Positions 24,070-32,498 of a stretch of DNA of 37,666 nucleotides are shown in pieces (the stretch's first letter is position 1; each line of letters starts with the position of its first letter). Position numbers and translations under genes: made by a program. Under the pieces are notes generated by a model. The model was given only the letters and a program-made list of their open reading frames with translations. It did no database searches and was not told the origin of the DNA. This DNA is from Candidatus Gastranaerophilales bacterium (lineage in GTDB: Bacteria > Cyanobacteriota > Vampirovibrionia > Gastranaerophilales > Gastranaerophilaceae): assembly GCA_910588555.1 (NCBI GenBank), contig CAJUPC010000021.1, positions 1 to 37,666 on the forward strand, in the 5' to 3' direction.

Positions 24070-24378
24070 ATGGAATGCATTTTTTGTAAAATAGTTAACG
24101 GCGATTTTAATACTGAATTTGTGTATGAGAACGAGCATGTTGCGGTGTTTAAAGATATCAACCCGAAAGCAAAAGTTCATCTTCTTGTTGTTCCTAAGGT
24201 TCATGTGGAGTCATTAAATGAGCTTGAAGATAAAAATCTTATGGGCGAATTATTGGCTGCAGTGAGAGAAACTACGAAAAAAATCGGATTGAAGTCATAT
24301 AAAACATTGATTAATACAGGCAAAGAAGCAGGTCAGGAAGTTTTTCATCTGCACTTGCATATTTTAAGCCCAATGTAG
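24070..24378 (+). CDS. HIT-family protein (HINT type)
   Basis: 102 residues. CIFCKIVNGDFNTEFVYEN and the histidine triad HLHLH (H93, H95, H97) identify a HINT-like nucleoside phosphoramidase/hydrolase. AGGAG precedes the ATG. It is convergent with the GNAT gene, with 6 bases between stop codons. The substrate is unknown; family members hydrolyse AMP-lysine or other adenylates. Confidence 0.93.
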   Translation: MECIFCKIVNGDFNTEFVYENEHVAVFKDINPKAKVHLLVVPKVHVESLNELEDKNLMGELLAAVRETTKKIGLKSYKTLINTGKEAGQEVFHLHLHILSPM

Positions 24379-24384
24379 TTTAAA

Positions 24385-25398
24385 TTAATTCCTTACGGGT
24401 AAATATGATTGAGGGTAGTTATAATCTTCTTTAAAACCAATGTTGCGATACATTTTTAAGGCCTGAAAATTGTTTGTTTCAGTTGTAGTATTAACCTCGG
24501 TTATAGGTTTTTCTCCATAGTCTGTCATACGAATAAGTTTTTCAACCGATTTTTTCAGCATATATTTTGAAAGACCTTTGCCCTGATGTTCTTTTTTTAT
24601 AGAAACAATCGGAATATTGGCAATTCTTCCGCCTGTCAAATTCATAAAGCAAAATCCGACGGGTTTATTATTATAAAGCAGTACAGTGGTTGCTTCGGGA
24701 AGAAATTCCGCATATATATTTTCAACAATTTTGGAAATTATATCTTTTGTACCCTCAATTGTTTTAAATCTCGGGTCGAACAGAGCATCTGCACTTGTTT
24801 CAAAACCTTCCTGAACCACTTCAACAGCATCGTCAAAATATTTGTTATCCCATTCAACAAGTTTGTAATTGTTGGAAAGTTCGGGGAATTCTGCCATTTC
24901 TAAGATTGCACGCGAATTTGTACCTGACATCATAAATCGCAAAACTGCTATTCCTACAAATTTAAATCCGTATTTTGCAATATCGCCGATTAAATCTTTT
25001 TGAGCACCTAACATCGGATAGCATACGATTTTGTCTATCCTTTCCGATTTTGTAAGTTCAAGGAATTTTTTTACAAGATACATAGCGCGTTCTGCAGCGT
25101 TTTCCATTTTATATGAATGGATAATATTCAATTCAACGGCTTCCGAGATTGCTGTTGTATAAACAAGAAACGCAACGGGAACCGAGTCTTCAAAAAGCAC
25201 AAGACATTCAATCAAGTTTTTTTCAACAGACTCGACAAAATCTTCAAATCCTAAAGGTTCCAATTCAAAGCTGTATTCTTCAATTGCTCTGTTTTGAAAA
25301 TCATTATATACAGGCGCAAAACTTTTGTAATCCTCTTTGGATAAAAGTCTTGCTTCAAATTTGTTATCTTCTTTTTCGGGATGGATGTACGGTTCCAT
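24385..25398 (-). CDS. GNAT-family N-acetyltransferase, two-domain
   Basis: 337 residues, probably two GNAT folds. The C-terminal one (about 180-337) has a good acetyl-CoA motif, IKKEHQGKGLSKYMLKKSV, and ends FQALKMYRNIGFKEDYN. The N-terminal one (about 15-165) is degenerate, with no clear QxxGxG/A loop. The substrate is not known. AAGGAA is 7 bases before the ATG. The upstream region is the repeat patch at 25417-25603. Confidence 0.82.
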   Translation of the reverse strand: MEPYIHPEKEDNKFEARLLSKEDYKSFAPVYNDFQNRAIEEYSFELEPLGFEDFVESVEKNLIECLVLFEDSVPVAFLVYTTAISEAVELNIIHSYKMENAAERAMYLVKKFLELTKSERIDKIVCYPMLGAQKDLIGDIAKYGFKFVGIAVLRFMMSGTNSRAILEMAEFPELSNNYKLVEWDNKYFDDAVEVVQEGFETSADALFDPRFKTIEGTKDIISKIVENIYAEFLPEATTVLLYNNKPVGFCFMNLTGGRIANIPIVSIKKEHQGKGLSKYMLKKSVEKLIRMTDYGEKPITEVNTTTETNNFQALKMYRNIGFKEDYNYPQSYLPVRN

Positions 25399-25416
25399 AT
25401 CTTAATTCCTTTTTTT

Positions 25417-25546
25417 TTACCCACTCTGCCAATATTGGTTAAATTTTTAGTTTTTAGTATTAGGCTTTACCCACTCTGCCAATGTTGGTTGAATTTTTAA
25501 TTTTTGGTATTAGGCTTTATCCTCTCTGCCGACATTGGTCAGAATT
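25417..25546. repeat. Tandem 50-base intergenic repeat, about 2.6 copies
   Basis: Units start at 25417, 25467 and 25517, period exactly 50 bases. Each contains CCACTCTGCC followed by a palindrome-like CCAATATTGG (CCAATGTTGG in copy 2, more diverged in copy 3), an AT-rich stretch and TATTAGGC. It lies in the 303-base gap between the GNAT and ribBA genes. There are no spacers of varying sequence, so it is not CRISPR. Confidence 0.85.
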
Positions 25547-25582
25547 TTTTATATCTTGGTCAGTCGCTTCGCTTATTCTGTC

Positions 25583-25603
25583 ATTCTGAACTTGTCTCAG
25601 AAT
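25583..25603. repeat. Hairpin repeat of the ATTCTGA...TCAGAAT type
   Basis: ATTCTGA (25583-25589), loop ACTTGTC, TCAGAAT (25597-25603): a perfect 7-base-pair stem followed by a T-run. This closely resembles dispersed intergenic repeats I recall from many bacterial genomes. The rest of the gap to 25701 is less AT-rich than its surroundings, with a second small hairpin near GCACGTAGTGC, and no gene I can support. Confidence 0.6.
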
Positions 25604-25701
25604 CTTTTTTTGCCACGTTCGTAAGTTATATCCAATACCTGATTGGCTACGCACGTAGTGCCGCTTGCTCCCGTTTTTGCCCATTGGGACTCTTGTTCCC
25701 G

Positions 25702-26910
25702 TTATAACATATGGTTCATTTTATCTTTTTTTGTTTCCATATAACGTCTGTTATATGAATTAATTTGAGGTTCTATCTTAACTATATCATGTACCGTTAA
25801 TCCGTAACCGTTCAAACCGACGATTTTTTTCGGGTTGTTTGTAATCAGGTTGAAATTATTGAAACCCAAATCAAGAATTATTTGTGCACCTGTGCCATAA
25901 TCTCTCAAATCAGCTTTGAACCCTAGCGAGAGATTAGCCTCAACGGTATCCTGTCCGCATTCTTGAAGTTTATATGCTTTAATTTTATTGATAATTCCAA
26001 TACCTCTGCCCTCGTGACCTTTCATATAAATCAAAGCGCCTTTGCCGTATTTATCAATCATTTCAAGAGCAGTATGCAATTGATAATTGCAGTCGCATTT
26101 TAAACTCCCGAAAATATCGCCTGTCAAACATTCGCTGTGAACGCGGATTAGAGGTATTTTATCAGAGCCGTCATCTTTTACAAGCGCAACGCATTCCTGA
26201 CCTGTAATCTGGTTTAAGTATCCGTAAATATCAAATTCCCCGAATTGTGTGGGAAGATGTGCTTCTGCTTCTCTTGTAACGATTTTTTCAGATTTTAAAC
26301 GGTACGCAATCAGCTCTGCAACGGAAATAAATTTAAGCCCGTGTTCTTTAGCGAATTTATAAAGTTCGTCGCGCTTTGCCATGTGACCGTCTTTGCCCAT
26401 AATTTCGCACATCGGACCTGCAGGAATGTGTCCGCAAAGTCTTGCCAAATCAACTACTGCTTCTGTGTGGCCTGTTCTTGTTAAAACTCCGCCTTTTCTT
26501 GCAACGCAGGGGAATAGGTGTCCGGGACGGCGGAGGTCTGACGGCTGTGAGTCATGTGCAAGACAAACTTCTATTGTTTTTGCTCTGTCAAATGCAGAAA
26601 TTCCTGTTGTTACGCCGTATTTTTCATGTGCGTCAATGCTTACCGTGAAAGCTGTTTTCATACTTTCGGAGTTTTGGTCTACCATTTGAGGTAAGTTCAT
26701 TTTTTCTGCGATTTCAGGTGCAATTGCAAGGCAAATCAGTCCTTTTGCGTGTTCTGCCATAAATTTAATTATTTCAGGCGTAACCATTTGCCCCGAGCAA
26801 ATCAAATCCCCCTCATTTTCGCGGTCTTCATCATCCGCAACGATAATCATTTTACCGTTTTTAAAGTCTTCCAATGCGCTTTCAATGCTGTCAAATTTGA
26901 AATTTTCCAT
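25702..26910 (-). CDS. ribBA: Bifunctional DHBP synthase / GTP cyclohydrolase II
   Basis: 402 residues, two enzymes of riboflavin synthesis. The N-terminal DHBP synthase (about 1-205) has DDEDRENEGD (26-35) and RRPGHLFP and makes 3,4-dihydroxybutanone 4-phosphate from ribulose 5-phosphate. The C-terminal GTP cyclohydrolase II (about 206-402) has the three zinc cysteines C261, C272 and C274 (SECLTGDIFGSLKCDC) and GHEGRGIG. Both halves look intact. The start lies one base after the ribE stop codon (TAATATG) with no clear ribosome-binding site, so translation probably depends on ribE. Confidence 0.97.
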   Translation of the reverse strand: MENFKFDSIESALEDFKNGKMIIVADDEDRENEGDLICSGQMVTPEIIKFMAEHAKGLICLAIAPEIAEKMNLPQMVDQNSESMKTAFTVSIDAHEKYGVTTGISAFDRAKTIEVCLAHDSQPSDLRRPGHLFPCVARKGGVLTRTGHTEAVVDLARLCGHIPAGPMCEIMGKDGHMAKRDELYKFAKEHGLKFISVAELIAYRLKSEKIVTREAEAHLPTQFGEFDIYGYLNQITGQECVALVKDDGSDKIPLIRVHSECLTGDIFGSLKCDCNYQLHTALEMIDKYGKGALIYMKGHEGRGIGIINKIKAYKLQECGQDTVEANLSLGFKADLRDYGTGAQIILDLGFNNFNLITNNPKKIVGLNGYGLTVHDIVKIEPQINSYNRRYMETKKDKMNHML

Positions 26911-26911
26911 A

Positions 26912-27508
26912 TTATATAAACCCGTTTTCTTTCAAAAAGTTTTCTGTAATATTACTATTATTTTGCGTTGATAAAAATTTTTCAACATAACGTCCCAAAA
27001 TATCTGTTTCAATGTTCACAAAATCACCTGTTTTAAGATATTGCAAAGTTGTATTTTCAAGTGTATGCGGAATTAATGCGACCTCAAAAATATTTTGTTC
27101 GGATTTGCTGATTGTAAGGCTTACGCCGTCAATTGCAATTGAGCCTTTATAAACAACATATTTTGAAACCTCATGTGGGATTTCAAATCTGCTGTCCCCT
27201 AAATATTTTGCTGTGCCGTCAATATGCCCCTGAACAATATGACCGCCCATTCTTTTATTCGGAGTTAAGGCACGTTCAAGGTTTACTTTTTCAGCGGATT
27301 TAAAGCCTTTTGTAATTTTTAAAGTTTCCTGACTTACGTCAGTACAAAAAGTATTGGCTGTCATATTTGTTACCGTTTGACAGCAACCGTTTATTGCAAT
27401 ACTGTCGCCGATTTGAGTGTTTTCAAGAACCTTAGAGCACTCAACAATCAACTTTCGTCCGTCAAAACTTTTTATCAATCCGATTTCTTCTACAATCCCT
27501 GTGAACAT
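26912..27508 (-). CDS. ribE: Riboflavin synthase, alpha chain
   Basis: 198 residues with two lumazine-binding repeats, each opening with the family pattern: MFTGIVEEIGLIKSF (1-15) and GHIVQGHIDGTAKYL (about 93-107). It dismutates two 6,7-dimethyl-8-ribityllumazine molecules to riboflavin. First gene of ribE-ribBA; ribD and ribH are not adjacent. There is no ribosome-binding site; an extended -10 (TGATAAAAT) ends 6 bases before the ATG, suggesting a leaderless mRNA. The 87-base gap to tpiA is too short for an FMN riboswitch. Confidence 0.96.
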   Translation of the reverse strand: MFTGIVEEIGLIKSFDGRKLIVECSKVLENTQIGDSIAINGCCQTVTNMTANTFCTDVSQETLKITKGFKSAEKVNLERALTPNKRMGGHIVQGHIDGTAKYLGDSRFEIPHEVSKYVVYKGSIAIDGVSLTISKSEQNIFEVALIPHTLENTTLQYLKTGDFVNIETDILGRYVEKFLSTQNNSNITENFLKENGFI

Positions 27509-27529
27509 AATTATATTTTATCATGAAAA

Positions 27530-27557
27530 TTGCAATTAAAAATTTTCCTCATATAAT
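27530..27557 (+). promoter_or_regulatory. Promoter of tpiA
   Basis: TTGCAA (27530-27535), 16 bases, TATAAT (27552-27557). The start point is near 27564, 32 bases before the ATG. Confidence 0.65.
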
Positions 27558-27595
27558 ATTAATGTAAATTGTTACTTTTTAAAGGAGAGAAAATT

Positions 27596-28396
27596 ATGTC
27601 TAGAAAACCTATTATTGCAGGAAACTGGAAAATGAACTTGTGCCAATCAGAAGCTAAATCAGTTTTTGAAGGTGTTAAAAATTTTGTAAAAGATTATTCG
27701 GCTAAAGAATTGCCTACAATCGTTATTGCTCCTGTATTTACATCAATTGCAGCAGTAGAAGCTGTTAAATGTGATTGCGGATGCGGTTGCAACAAAATCT
27801 CTATCGCAGGTCAAAACTGTCACTGGGAAAATTCAGGCGCATTCACAGGTGAAATTTCTGTTGAAATGTTATCTGATGCCGGTTGTGACTATGTTATCAT
27901 CGGTCACTCTGAAAGAAGACAATACTTCTCAGAAACAGATGAAATGATTAATAAAAAAGCTAAAGCAATTTTGGCAGGCGGCTTAATTCCTATTATCTGC
28001 TGTGGCGAAACTCTTGAACAAAGAGAAGCCGGCGAAACAGATTCATGGATTGCAGGTCAAATCAGAGCAGCTTTGGAAGGTATTTCATCAGAAGATGTTG
28101 CTAAATCAGTTATCGCTTACGAACCTATCTGGGCTATCGGTACCGGCAAAACTTGTGATTCTGACGAAGCAAACAGAGTTATTGCTATGATTAGAAATGT
28201 TGTTAAAGAAGTTTCAGGTGCGGAAGCTGCAAATTCTATCAGAATTCTTTACGGCGGTTCTGTTAAACCTTCAACAATCGAAGAACAAATGTCTAAATCA
28301 GATATCGACGGTGCTTTAATCGGTGGTGCTTCTTTGAAAGCTGAAAGCTTAAACGAAATCATTGCTAATACTATGAAAGTTGCGACAGGTGTTTAA
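27596..28396 (+). CDS. tpiA: Triosephosphate isomerase
   Basis: 266 residues; interconverts dihydroxyacetone phosphate and glyceraldehyde 3-phosphate. Catalytic residues are K12 (GNWKMN), H104 (IIGHSERR) and E176 (AYEPIWAIGTGK); YGGSVKP and GALIGGASL bind phosphate. Unusually, the loop before the AGQN strand carries C59-x-C61-x-C63-x-C65 (KCDCGCGCNK), absent from the E. coli enzyme. I chose ATG 27596 because AAAGGAGAG lies just upstream; the longer frame would start at a TTG and run through this site. A terminator follows. Confidence 0.96.
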   Translation: MSRKPIIAGNWKMNLCQSEAKSVFEGVKNFVKDYSAKELPTIVIAPVFTSIAAVEAVKCDCGCGCNKISIAGQNCHWENSGAFTGEISVEMLSDAGCDYVIIGHSERRQYFSETDEMINKKAKAILAGGLIPIICCGETLEQREAGETDSWIAGQIRAALEGISSEDVAKSVIAYEPIWAIGTGKTCDSDEANRVIAMIRNVVKEVSGAEAANSIRILYGGSVKPSTIEEQMSKSDIDGALIGGASLKAESLNEIIANTMKVATGV

Positions 28397-28412
28397 TATA
28401 TAAATATTAAAT

Positions 28413-28444
28413 AAAAAAAGAGGCTTTTTTAAGCCTCTTTTTTG
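28413..28444. terminator. Bidirectional terminator between tpiA and the U32 gene
   Basis: AAGAGGCTT (28418-28426), loop TTTT, AAGCCTCTT (28431-28439), with A-run before and T-run after. The stop codon of the convergent U32 gene lies in it. Confidence 0.92.
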
Positions 28445-30189
28445 TTTTCAGATGATAAAATAATCATCTCACAATTTTTACAATCAAATTCCAGCGGATA
28501 TTTTTTACCTTTTTCATCAACCAGATAAAGTTTTTTAGGGGATTGGCACATATTGAATGCATACTTTAAACAATGTTTTGTACGCATAAGTTCTTTAGGT
28601 TTAGAACCGCTTTCTGCTGACATTTCACAGACTTCACAATCGCAGTTTTCATAAAAACATTTTGCCGTTTGATTGTGAATATTCGCCCTGTAATCTAATT
28701 TTTGAGAGGGAAAATCTGTATAACGCAAAGGCTTTTGAAATTCTCTCGGATAATTTTTTAAACGTTCGTCCATAAGTTTTAACAAAATTGAACGGCGAAT
28801 TTCATTGATTTGAGAAACAGGCATAAACGGCAATTCGCCGCTATATTTTATATTGACAGCGTAAAAATCGCTGCCGCCTGTTTTGTTTAATTGTTTAATA
28901 AATGTTTCTTTCATTTTTTCGGGATTTTTTGGAGTTTCTCCGTCGGGTAAAGTTATTTGAACACAATTTTTATCTTCATCAATAGCTTTAAGGGTTTTAC
29001 CGTTTGTGATAAATTCCACCCCGATTTGACGTTTTATTTTAGAATTTGTCAGTTGTTTTTCAAATTCTGCATTAAAGTTTCTGTAAACATTTATACCTGC
29101 TGCAATTCCATCCATACGGCTCGGGTAAATCTTTTTGCCTTCCGTTTTATTTACAAGACATCCAAAACCGTTAAAATATAAACCGTCCTGTTTTGAAACT
29201 TCTGTTCCAAGTTCAAACCAATCTTTTCCGACTTTTGTAACTTTTCCGAGGTATTCCCCTAGAGATTTCGGGCTTTCAAAGTTAAAGCAATCTTTACGTT
29301 TGTCAAGAAAATAATCCGTAAAACCTCGGTTAAAACTTTTGCTGACATCTGGTTCGAAATCTAAAAAAAATTTTCCCGAAGATGTTTTTAAAGCATATTT
29401 ATCAATTTCTTGCCTGTAAAATGCAACCACATTTTTTACATAATTCTCGTCTTTGAGTCTGCCTTCGATTTTAAAAGATTTTATACCGGTTTCAATAAGT
29501 TTTTTCAAATGTTTGGAGGCATTAAAATCTTTCATACTCAATAAATACTTGTCTTTAGCAATAAGATTTCCGCTTTCATCAACAAGTGAGTATTTTTTTC
29601 TGCATGCTTGTGCACATTCTCCTCTGTTTGCCGAACGTCCGCCAATATAGTGGCTCAGGTAACATTGACCGCTGTATGATACGCATAATGCACCGTGGAT
29701 AAATGTTTCGACTTCCGCGTTAATGTTTTCGCAAATATTTTTTATCTTTTCTAAAGATAATTCACGAGCTAAAATTACACGGGAAAGTCCTATGTTTTCA
29801 AAAAACTTTGCTTTTTCTAAAGTCCTGTTGTCGCATTGAGTACTCGCATGAATTACTATCGGAGGAAGTTTGCCGTCAATTGCAAGTTTTATAATTCCCA
29901 TGTCCTGAACTATTATTGCGTCAACTCCGATTTCATAAAGGTCATGAATAAGTTTTTGAGCTTCTTCAAGTTCACCGTCTGTTAAAATAGTGTTCATTGT
30001 TACATGAACTTTTACATAAAACTTATGTGCATATTCTACTATTTCTTTTATATCTTCAAGACAGTTTCCGACTTTTTTTCGGGCACCGAAGTTTTGTGCG
30101 CCGATATAAAGCGCATCACATCCTGAATTAATCGCTGTAAATGCAGTTTGTTTATCTTTTGCGGGAGCTAAAAGTTCAACCTTTTTCAT
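28429..30189 (-). CDS. Peptidase U32 family protein
   Basis: 586 residues. Opens with MKKVELLAPAKDKQTAFTAI and has the U32 signature ETFIHGALCVSYSGQCYLSH followed by GGRSANRGECAQACRKKY, with C169, C176, C192 and C196. Characterised members hydroxylate RNA (tRNA uridine in TrhP, 23S rRNA in RlhA) rather than act as proteases. The C-terminal part is Cys-rich (for example CDCEVCEM and CKNCEM), perhaps binding a metal or Fe-S cluster. I place the start at the ATG ending at 30189, matching the family N-terminus. An extended -10 ends 6 bases before it, so the mRNA is probably leaderless. Confidence 0.9.
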   Translation of the reverse strand: MKKVELLAPAKDKQTAFTAINSGCDALYIGAQNFGARKKVGNCLEDIKEIVEYAHKFYVKVHVTMNTILTDGELEEAQKLIHDLYEIGVDAIIVQDMGIIKLAIDGKLPPIVIHASTQCDNRTLEKAKFFENIGLSRVILARELSLEKIKNICENINAEVETFIHGALCVSYSGQCYLSHYIGGRSANRGECAQACRKKYSLVDESGNLIAKDKYLLSMKDFNASKHLKKLIETGIKSFKIEGRLKDENYVKNVVAFYRQEIDKYALKTSSGKFFLDFEPDVSKSFNRGFTDYFLDKRKDCFNFESPKSLGEYLGKVTKVGKDWFELGTEVSKQDGLYFNGFGCLVNKTEGKKIYPSRMDGIAAGINVYRNFNAEFEKQLTNSKIKRQIGVEFITNGKTLKAIDEDKNCVQITLPDGETPKNPEKMKETFIKQLNKTGGSDFYAVNIKYSGELPFMPVSQINEIRRSILLKLMDERLKNYPREFQKPLRYTDFPSQKLDYRANIHNQTAKCFYENCDCEVCEMSAESGSKPKELMRTKHCLKYAFNMCQSPKKLYLVDEKGKKYPLEFDCKNCEMIILSSENKKEA

Positions 30190-30195
30190 ATAGGA

Positions 30196-30222
30196 ATTAT
30201 AGCATAAATTTAAAATTGACAA
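30196..30222 (-). promoter_or_regulatory. Extended -10 promoter of the U32 gene
   Basis: On the minus strand TTGTCA (30222-30217), 15 bases, TATAAT (30201-30196), with TG one base before the -10. The start point coincides with the ATG. The -35 overlaps that of the divergent promoter. Confidence 0.6.
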
Positions 30223-30245
30223 TGTGCCTGTTTTTATTTTATAAT
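30216..30245 (+). promoter_or_regulatory. Promoter of the rpmF-plsX-fabH operon
   Basis: Consensus TTGACA (30216-30221), 18 bases, consensus TATAAT (30240-30245). The start point is near 30252, followed by AAAAAAGGAG and the ATG at 30278. Confidence 0.8.
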
Positions 30246-30277
30246 CTAATATGCTAACTTAAAAAAAGGAGTGTGGA

Positions 30278-30529
30278 ATGGCACAACAATTTAATGCACA
30301 AAATATTAAAAAAAGAACTTCTGTATTAGTTTTTCTAAAAGGTTCAACAGCACCTTTAGTGCTCTATGTAGAAAATCCCGAAGAACTTTATACAGAATTA
30401 CAACACTCAATCAAATCAGCTTCTGCAGTTCTGATTGAAAAAGAAACTCAAGGTCCTCTGAAAAAAGTTTCTTTCATTTCTAATCAGGTAGCGGCTGTTG
30501 CAATACAGGAAGAACAATACGTAGGATAA
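30278..30529 (+). CDS. Small protein of unknown function, first in the yceD-rpmF operon
   Basis: 83 residues, no recognised family. Predicted alternating strands and helix: TSVLVFLKGSTAPLVLYVEN, then ELYTELQHSIKSASAVLIEK, and a strand KKVSFISNQVAAVAIQ. This could be a small alpha/beta domain. GGAGTG precedes the ATG. The stop overlaps the yceD start (TAATG), so it belongs to the operon. Confidence 0.75.
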   Translation: MAQQFNAQNIKKRTSVLVFLKGSTAPLVLYVENPEELYTELQHSIKSASAVLIEKETQGPLKKVSFISNQVAAVAIQEEQYVG

Positions 30530-31017
30530 TGGAACACAAAATTTCAATTGAAGAACTTGAAAATTCATCGTCAAAATCTCTCAATATTCATTTTGAAGAA
30601 AAAATTGAGGGTGTAAATTGTGTTACTCCGATAGTTTCTGATTTAACGGTATCATCTCTCGGAGAATTTGTAGAGGTCAGAGGAAATGTTAAGGGAACTT
30701 TGCTTTTAGAATGCGATTTGTGTTTGAAAGAATTTGAGTACAAACTTGATTTTGAAATTGATGAAATGTTCGCTAAAAACGCTTTAATGGAAGAATACGG
30801 GCAGGAGACAGAACTTAAAGAAGGTCAGTTTATAACCGATTTAGAAGGCGGCGATGAAATTGATATTTATGACTTATTGTATCAATCTGTAATATTAAAT
30901 TTACCAAATAAGAAAGTTTGTGGTATAAATTGTAATGGAGATAAATTTTTGAAAGAAGAAGATTTATCAGATCCAAGGTTAGATGTTTTCAAAAACATAC
31001 AAATACAACCGAAATAA
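30529..31017 (+). CDS. YceD (DUF177) family protein
   Basis: 162 residues. The family is encoded next to rpmF in most bacteria and plants, and is linked to 23S rRNA and L32 metabolism. Typical features are CDLCLKEFEYKLDFEIDEMF and the C-terminal CGINCNG, with a Cys pair in each. Overlaps the preceding gene by one base and lies 32 bases before rpmF. Confidence 0.9.
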   Translation: MEHKISIEELENSSSKSLNIHFEEKIEGVNCVTPIVSDLTVSSLGEFVEVRGNVKGTLLLECDLCLKEFEYKLDFEIDEMFAKNALMEEYGQETELKEGQFITDLEGGDEIDIYDLLYQSVILNLPNKKVCGINCNGDKFLKEEDLSDPRLDVFKNIQIQPK

Positions 31018-31049
31018 AGTAGTAATATAAAACATAAAGGAAAAGAAAA

Positions 31050-31370
31050 ATGGCAGTACCTAAGAAAAGAACAGGACATTCCGCTCAAGGACACAGAAGA
31101 AGTAACTGGAAAGCTACAAAACCGGAAACTACTAAATGCCCTAACTGCGGTGAAACAGTATTAACACACACAGTATGTACAAGCTGTGGAACTTACAAAG
31201 GAAAACCGGTAAGCTTGAAAGATAGAGTTGAAGAAGTTGCAGAAGTTAAAAAACCTGCTAAAAAATCTTCTAAGAAAGCTGAAAAGGTTGAAGAAGTTAA
31301 AGCTGAAGAAACAACAGAAGTAAAAGAAGAAGTTGTTGAAGAAGCAAAAGAAGAAACTTCTGAAGAATAG
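31050..31370 (+). CDS. rpmF: 50S ribosomal protein L32 with a charged C-terminal extension
   Basis: The first 55 residues are L32: MAVPKKRTGHSAQGHRRSNW and a zinc ribbon with C30, C33, C43 and C46. Standard L32 ends here at about 57-60 residues, but this one continues to 106 with a tail made almost only of Lys, Glu, Ala, Val and Thr (about 56-106), first Lys-rich, then Glu-rich. The reading frame is uninterrupted and the codon use is like the rest. AAAGGAAAAG precedes the ATG. A hairpin follows the stop. Confidence 0.95.
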   Translation: MAVPKKRTGHSAQGHRRSNWKATKPETTKCPNCGETVLTHTVCTSCGTYKGKPVSLKDRVEEVAEVKKPAKKSSKKAEKVEEVKAEETTEVKEEVVEEAKEETSEE

Positions 31371-31378
31371 TTATACAG

Positions 31379-31406
31379 TTGAATGGCTTTTTGCCATTCA
31401 ACTTTT
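31379..31406 (+). terminator. Hairpin between rpmF and plsX, possible partial terminator
   Basis: TTGAATGGC (31379-31387), loop TTTTT, GCCATTCAA (31393-31401), a perfect 9-base-pair stem followed by CTTTT. The short T-run suggests partial termination, which would make more L32 than PlsX. Confidence 0.6.
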
Positions 31407-31436
31407 AAACCGTTAAACCATTTGGAGAGGGATAAG

Positions 31437-32495
31437 ATGACAAGAATAGCGATAGATGCAATGGGCGGCGACCACGCTCCGCACGAAATAGTTGCGGGGG
31501 CTGTTTGGGCTGCTAAAGAATATGGTGTGGCAATTGAGCTTGTAGGTAAACAAGACAGAATTGAGCAGGAACTCGATAAAATTACGCATGAAGGCTTTAT
31601 GACTGATTTCGGCAAAGGCGGTCCTGCAAAACATCGTATTAAAATTGATACTTCTAAACTCGATATCAAAATTACCCATGCCTCAGAAGTTATTGAAATG
31701 GGAGAAGCTCCCGGACAGGCTATTCGTAAAAAGAAAAAATCATCTATCGTGCTGGCAGTTGATGCTGTTGCTCAAGGAAGTTCTGACGCTGTTGTTGCGG
31801 CAGGTTCTACAGGTGCGGCTATGGCTTCAAGTTTGTTCGGATTGGGACGAATTCCCGGAATTGACAGACCCGCTATCGCAGTTACTCTTCCGACAATTAA
31901 ACAGCCTATCGTTGTTATTGACGGCGGTGCTAACAGCAATTGTACTCCCGAAATGTTACACCAGTTTGCTATTATGGGTGCAACTTTCTCTAAAAATGTT
32001 TTAGGTATTGAACACCCTAGAATTGGTGTTTTGAATATCGGTGAAGAAGCAGGTAAAGGTAATGAACTTGCTCAGGCTACTTACAAACTGTTGGAAGAAC
32101 AGCAGGGAAAAATTAACTTTGTGGGTAACATTGAAGGTAAAGAAATTTTCTTAAGTGTATGCGATGTTGTTGTTTGTGACGGTTTCGTCGGAAATGTTGC
32201 ATTGAAAGTTACCGAAGGAACTTCTTCAATGTTGTTCAGAATGTTAAAACAAGAATTTAAATCTGATTTGGCAGGTAAGATTATCGGTCTTCTTGCAAAA
32301 CCTTTCATGAGAAGAATTTATACAAAGATTAACTATGAAGAATTCGGCGGTGCATTGCTTTTAGGTGTTAAAGGCATTACCGTAATCTCTCACGGAAGAA
32401 GCAAAGCTTATGCTATTAAAAATGCTGTAAGAGTTGCAAAACACGCTGTTGAAACAGGTGTTAACGAAAAAATTGCTAAATTTTATGAGGAATAA
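31437..32495 (+). CDS. plsX: Phosphate acyltransferase PlsX
   Basis: 352 residues. Makes acyl-phosphate from acyl-ACP for phospholipid synthesis. Starts MTRIAIDAMGGDHAPHEIVA and contains AGSTGAAMASSLFGLGRI, GGANSNCTPEML and CDGFVGNVALKVTEG, all typical. ATG 31437 is chosen because GGAGAGGG lies upstream and the family starts there. It lies between rpmF and fabH as in many bacteria; fabH begins 3 bases after its stop. Confidence 0.96.
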   Translation: MTRIAIDAMGGDHAPHEIVAGAVWAAKEYGVAIELVGKQDRIEQELDKITHEGFMTDFGKGGPAKHRIKIDTSKLDIKITHASEVIEMGEAPGQAIRKKKKSSIVLAVDAVAQGSSDAVVAAGSTGAAMASSLFGLGRIPGIDRPAIAVTLPTIKQPIVVIDGGANSNCTPEMLHQFAIMGATFSKNVLGIEHPRIGVLNIGEEAGKGNELAQATYKLLEEQQGKINFVGNIEGKEIFLSVCDVVVCDGFVGNVALKVTEGTSSMLFRMLKQEFKSDLAGKIIGLLAKPFMRRIYTKINYEEFGGALLLGVKGITVISHGRSKAYAIKNAVRVAKHAVETGVNEKIAKFYEE

Positions 32496-32498
32496 TAA

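Noticed and set aside
25417..25546. Possible CRISPR array
   Set aside because: The whole 50-base unit repeats; there are no unique spacers of constant length and no cas genes.
25504..25707. 67-codon plus-strand frame through the repeat patch
   Set aside because: It runs through the tandem repeat and hairpin and into the end of ribBA, has no ribosome-binding site and shows no protein-like pattern.
27509..27595. FMN riboswitch upstream of ribE
   Set aside because: The divergent gap to tpiA is only 87 bases and contains none of the conserved RFN-element segments; a -10 lies directly at the ribE start.
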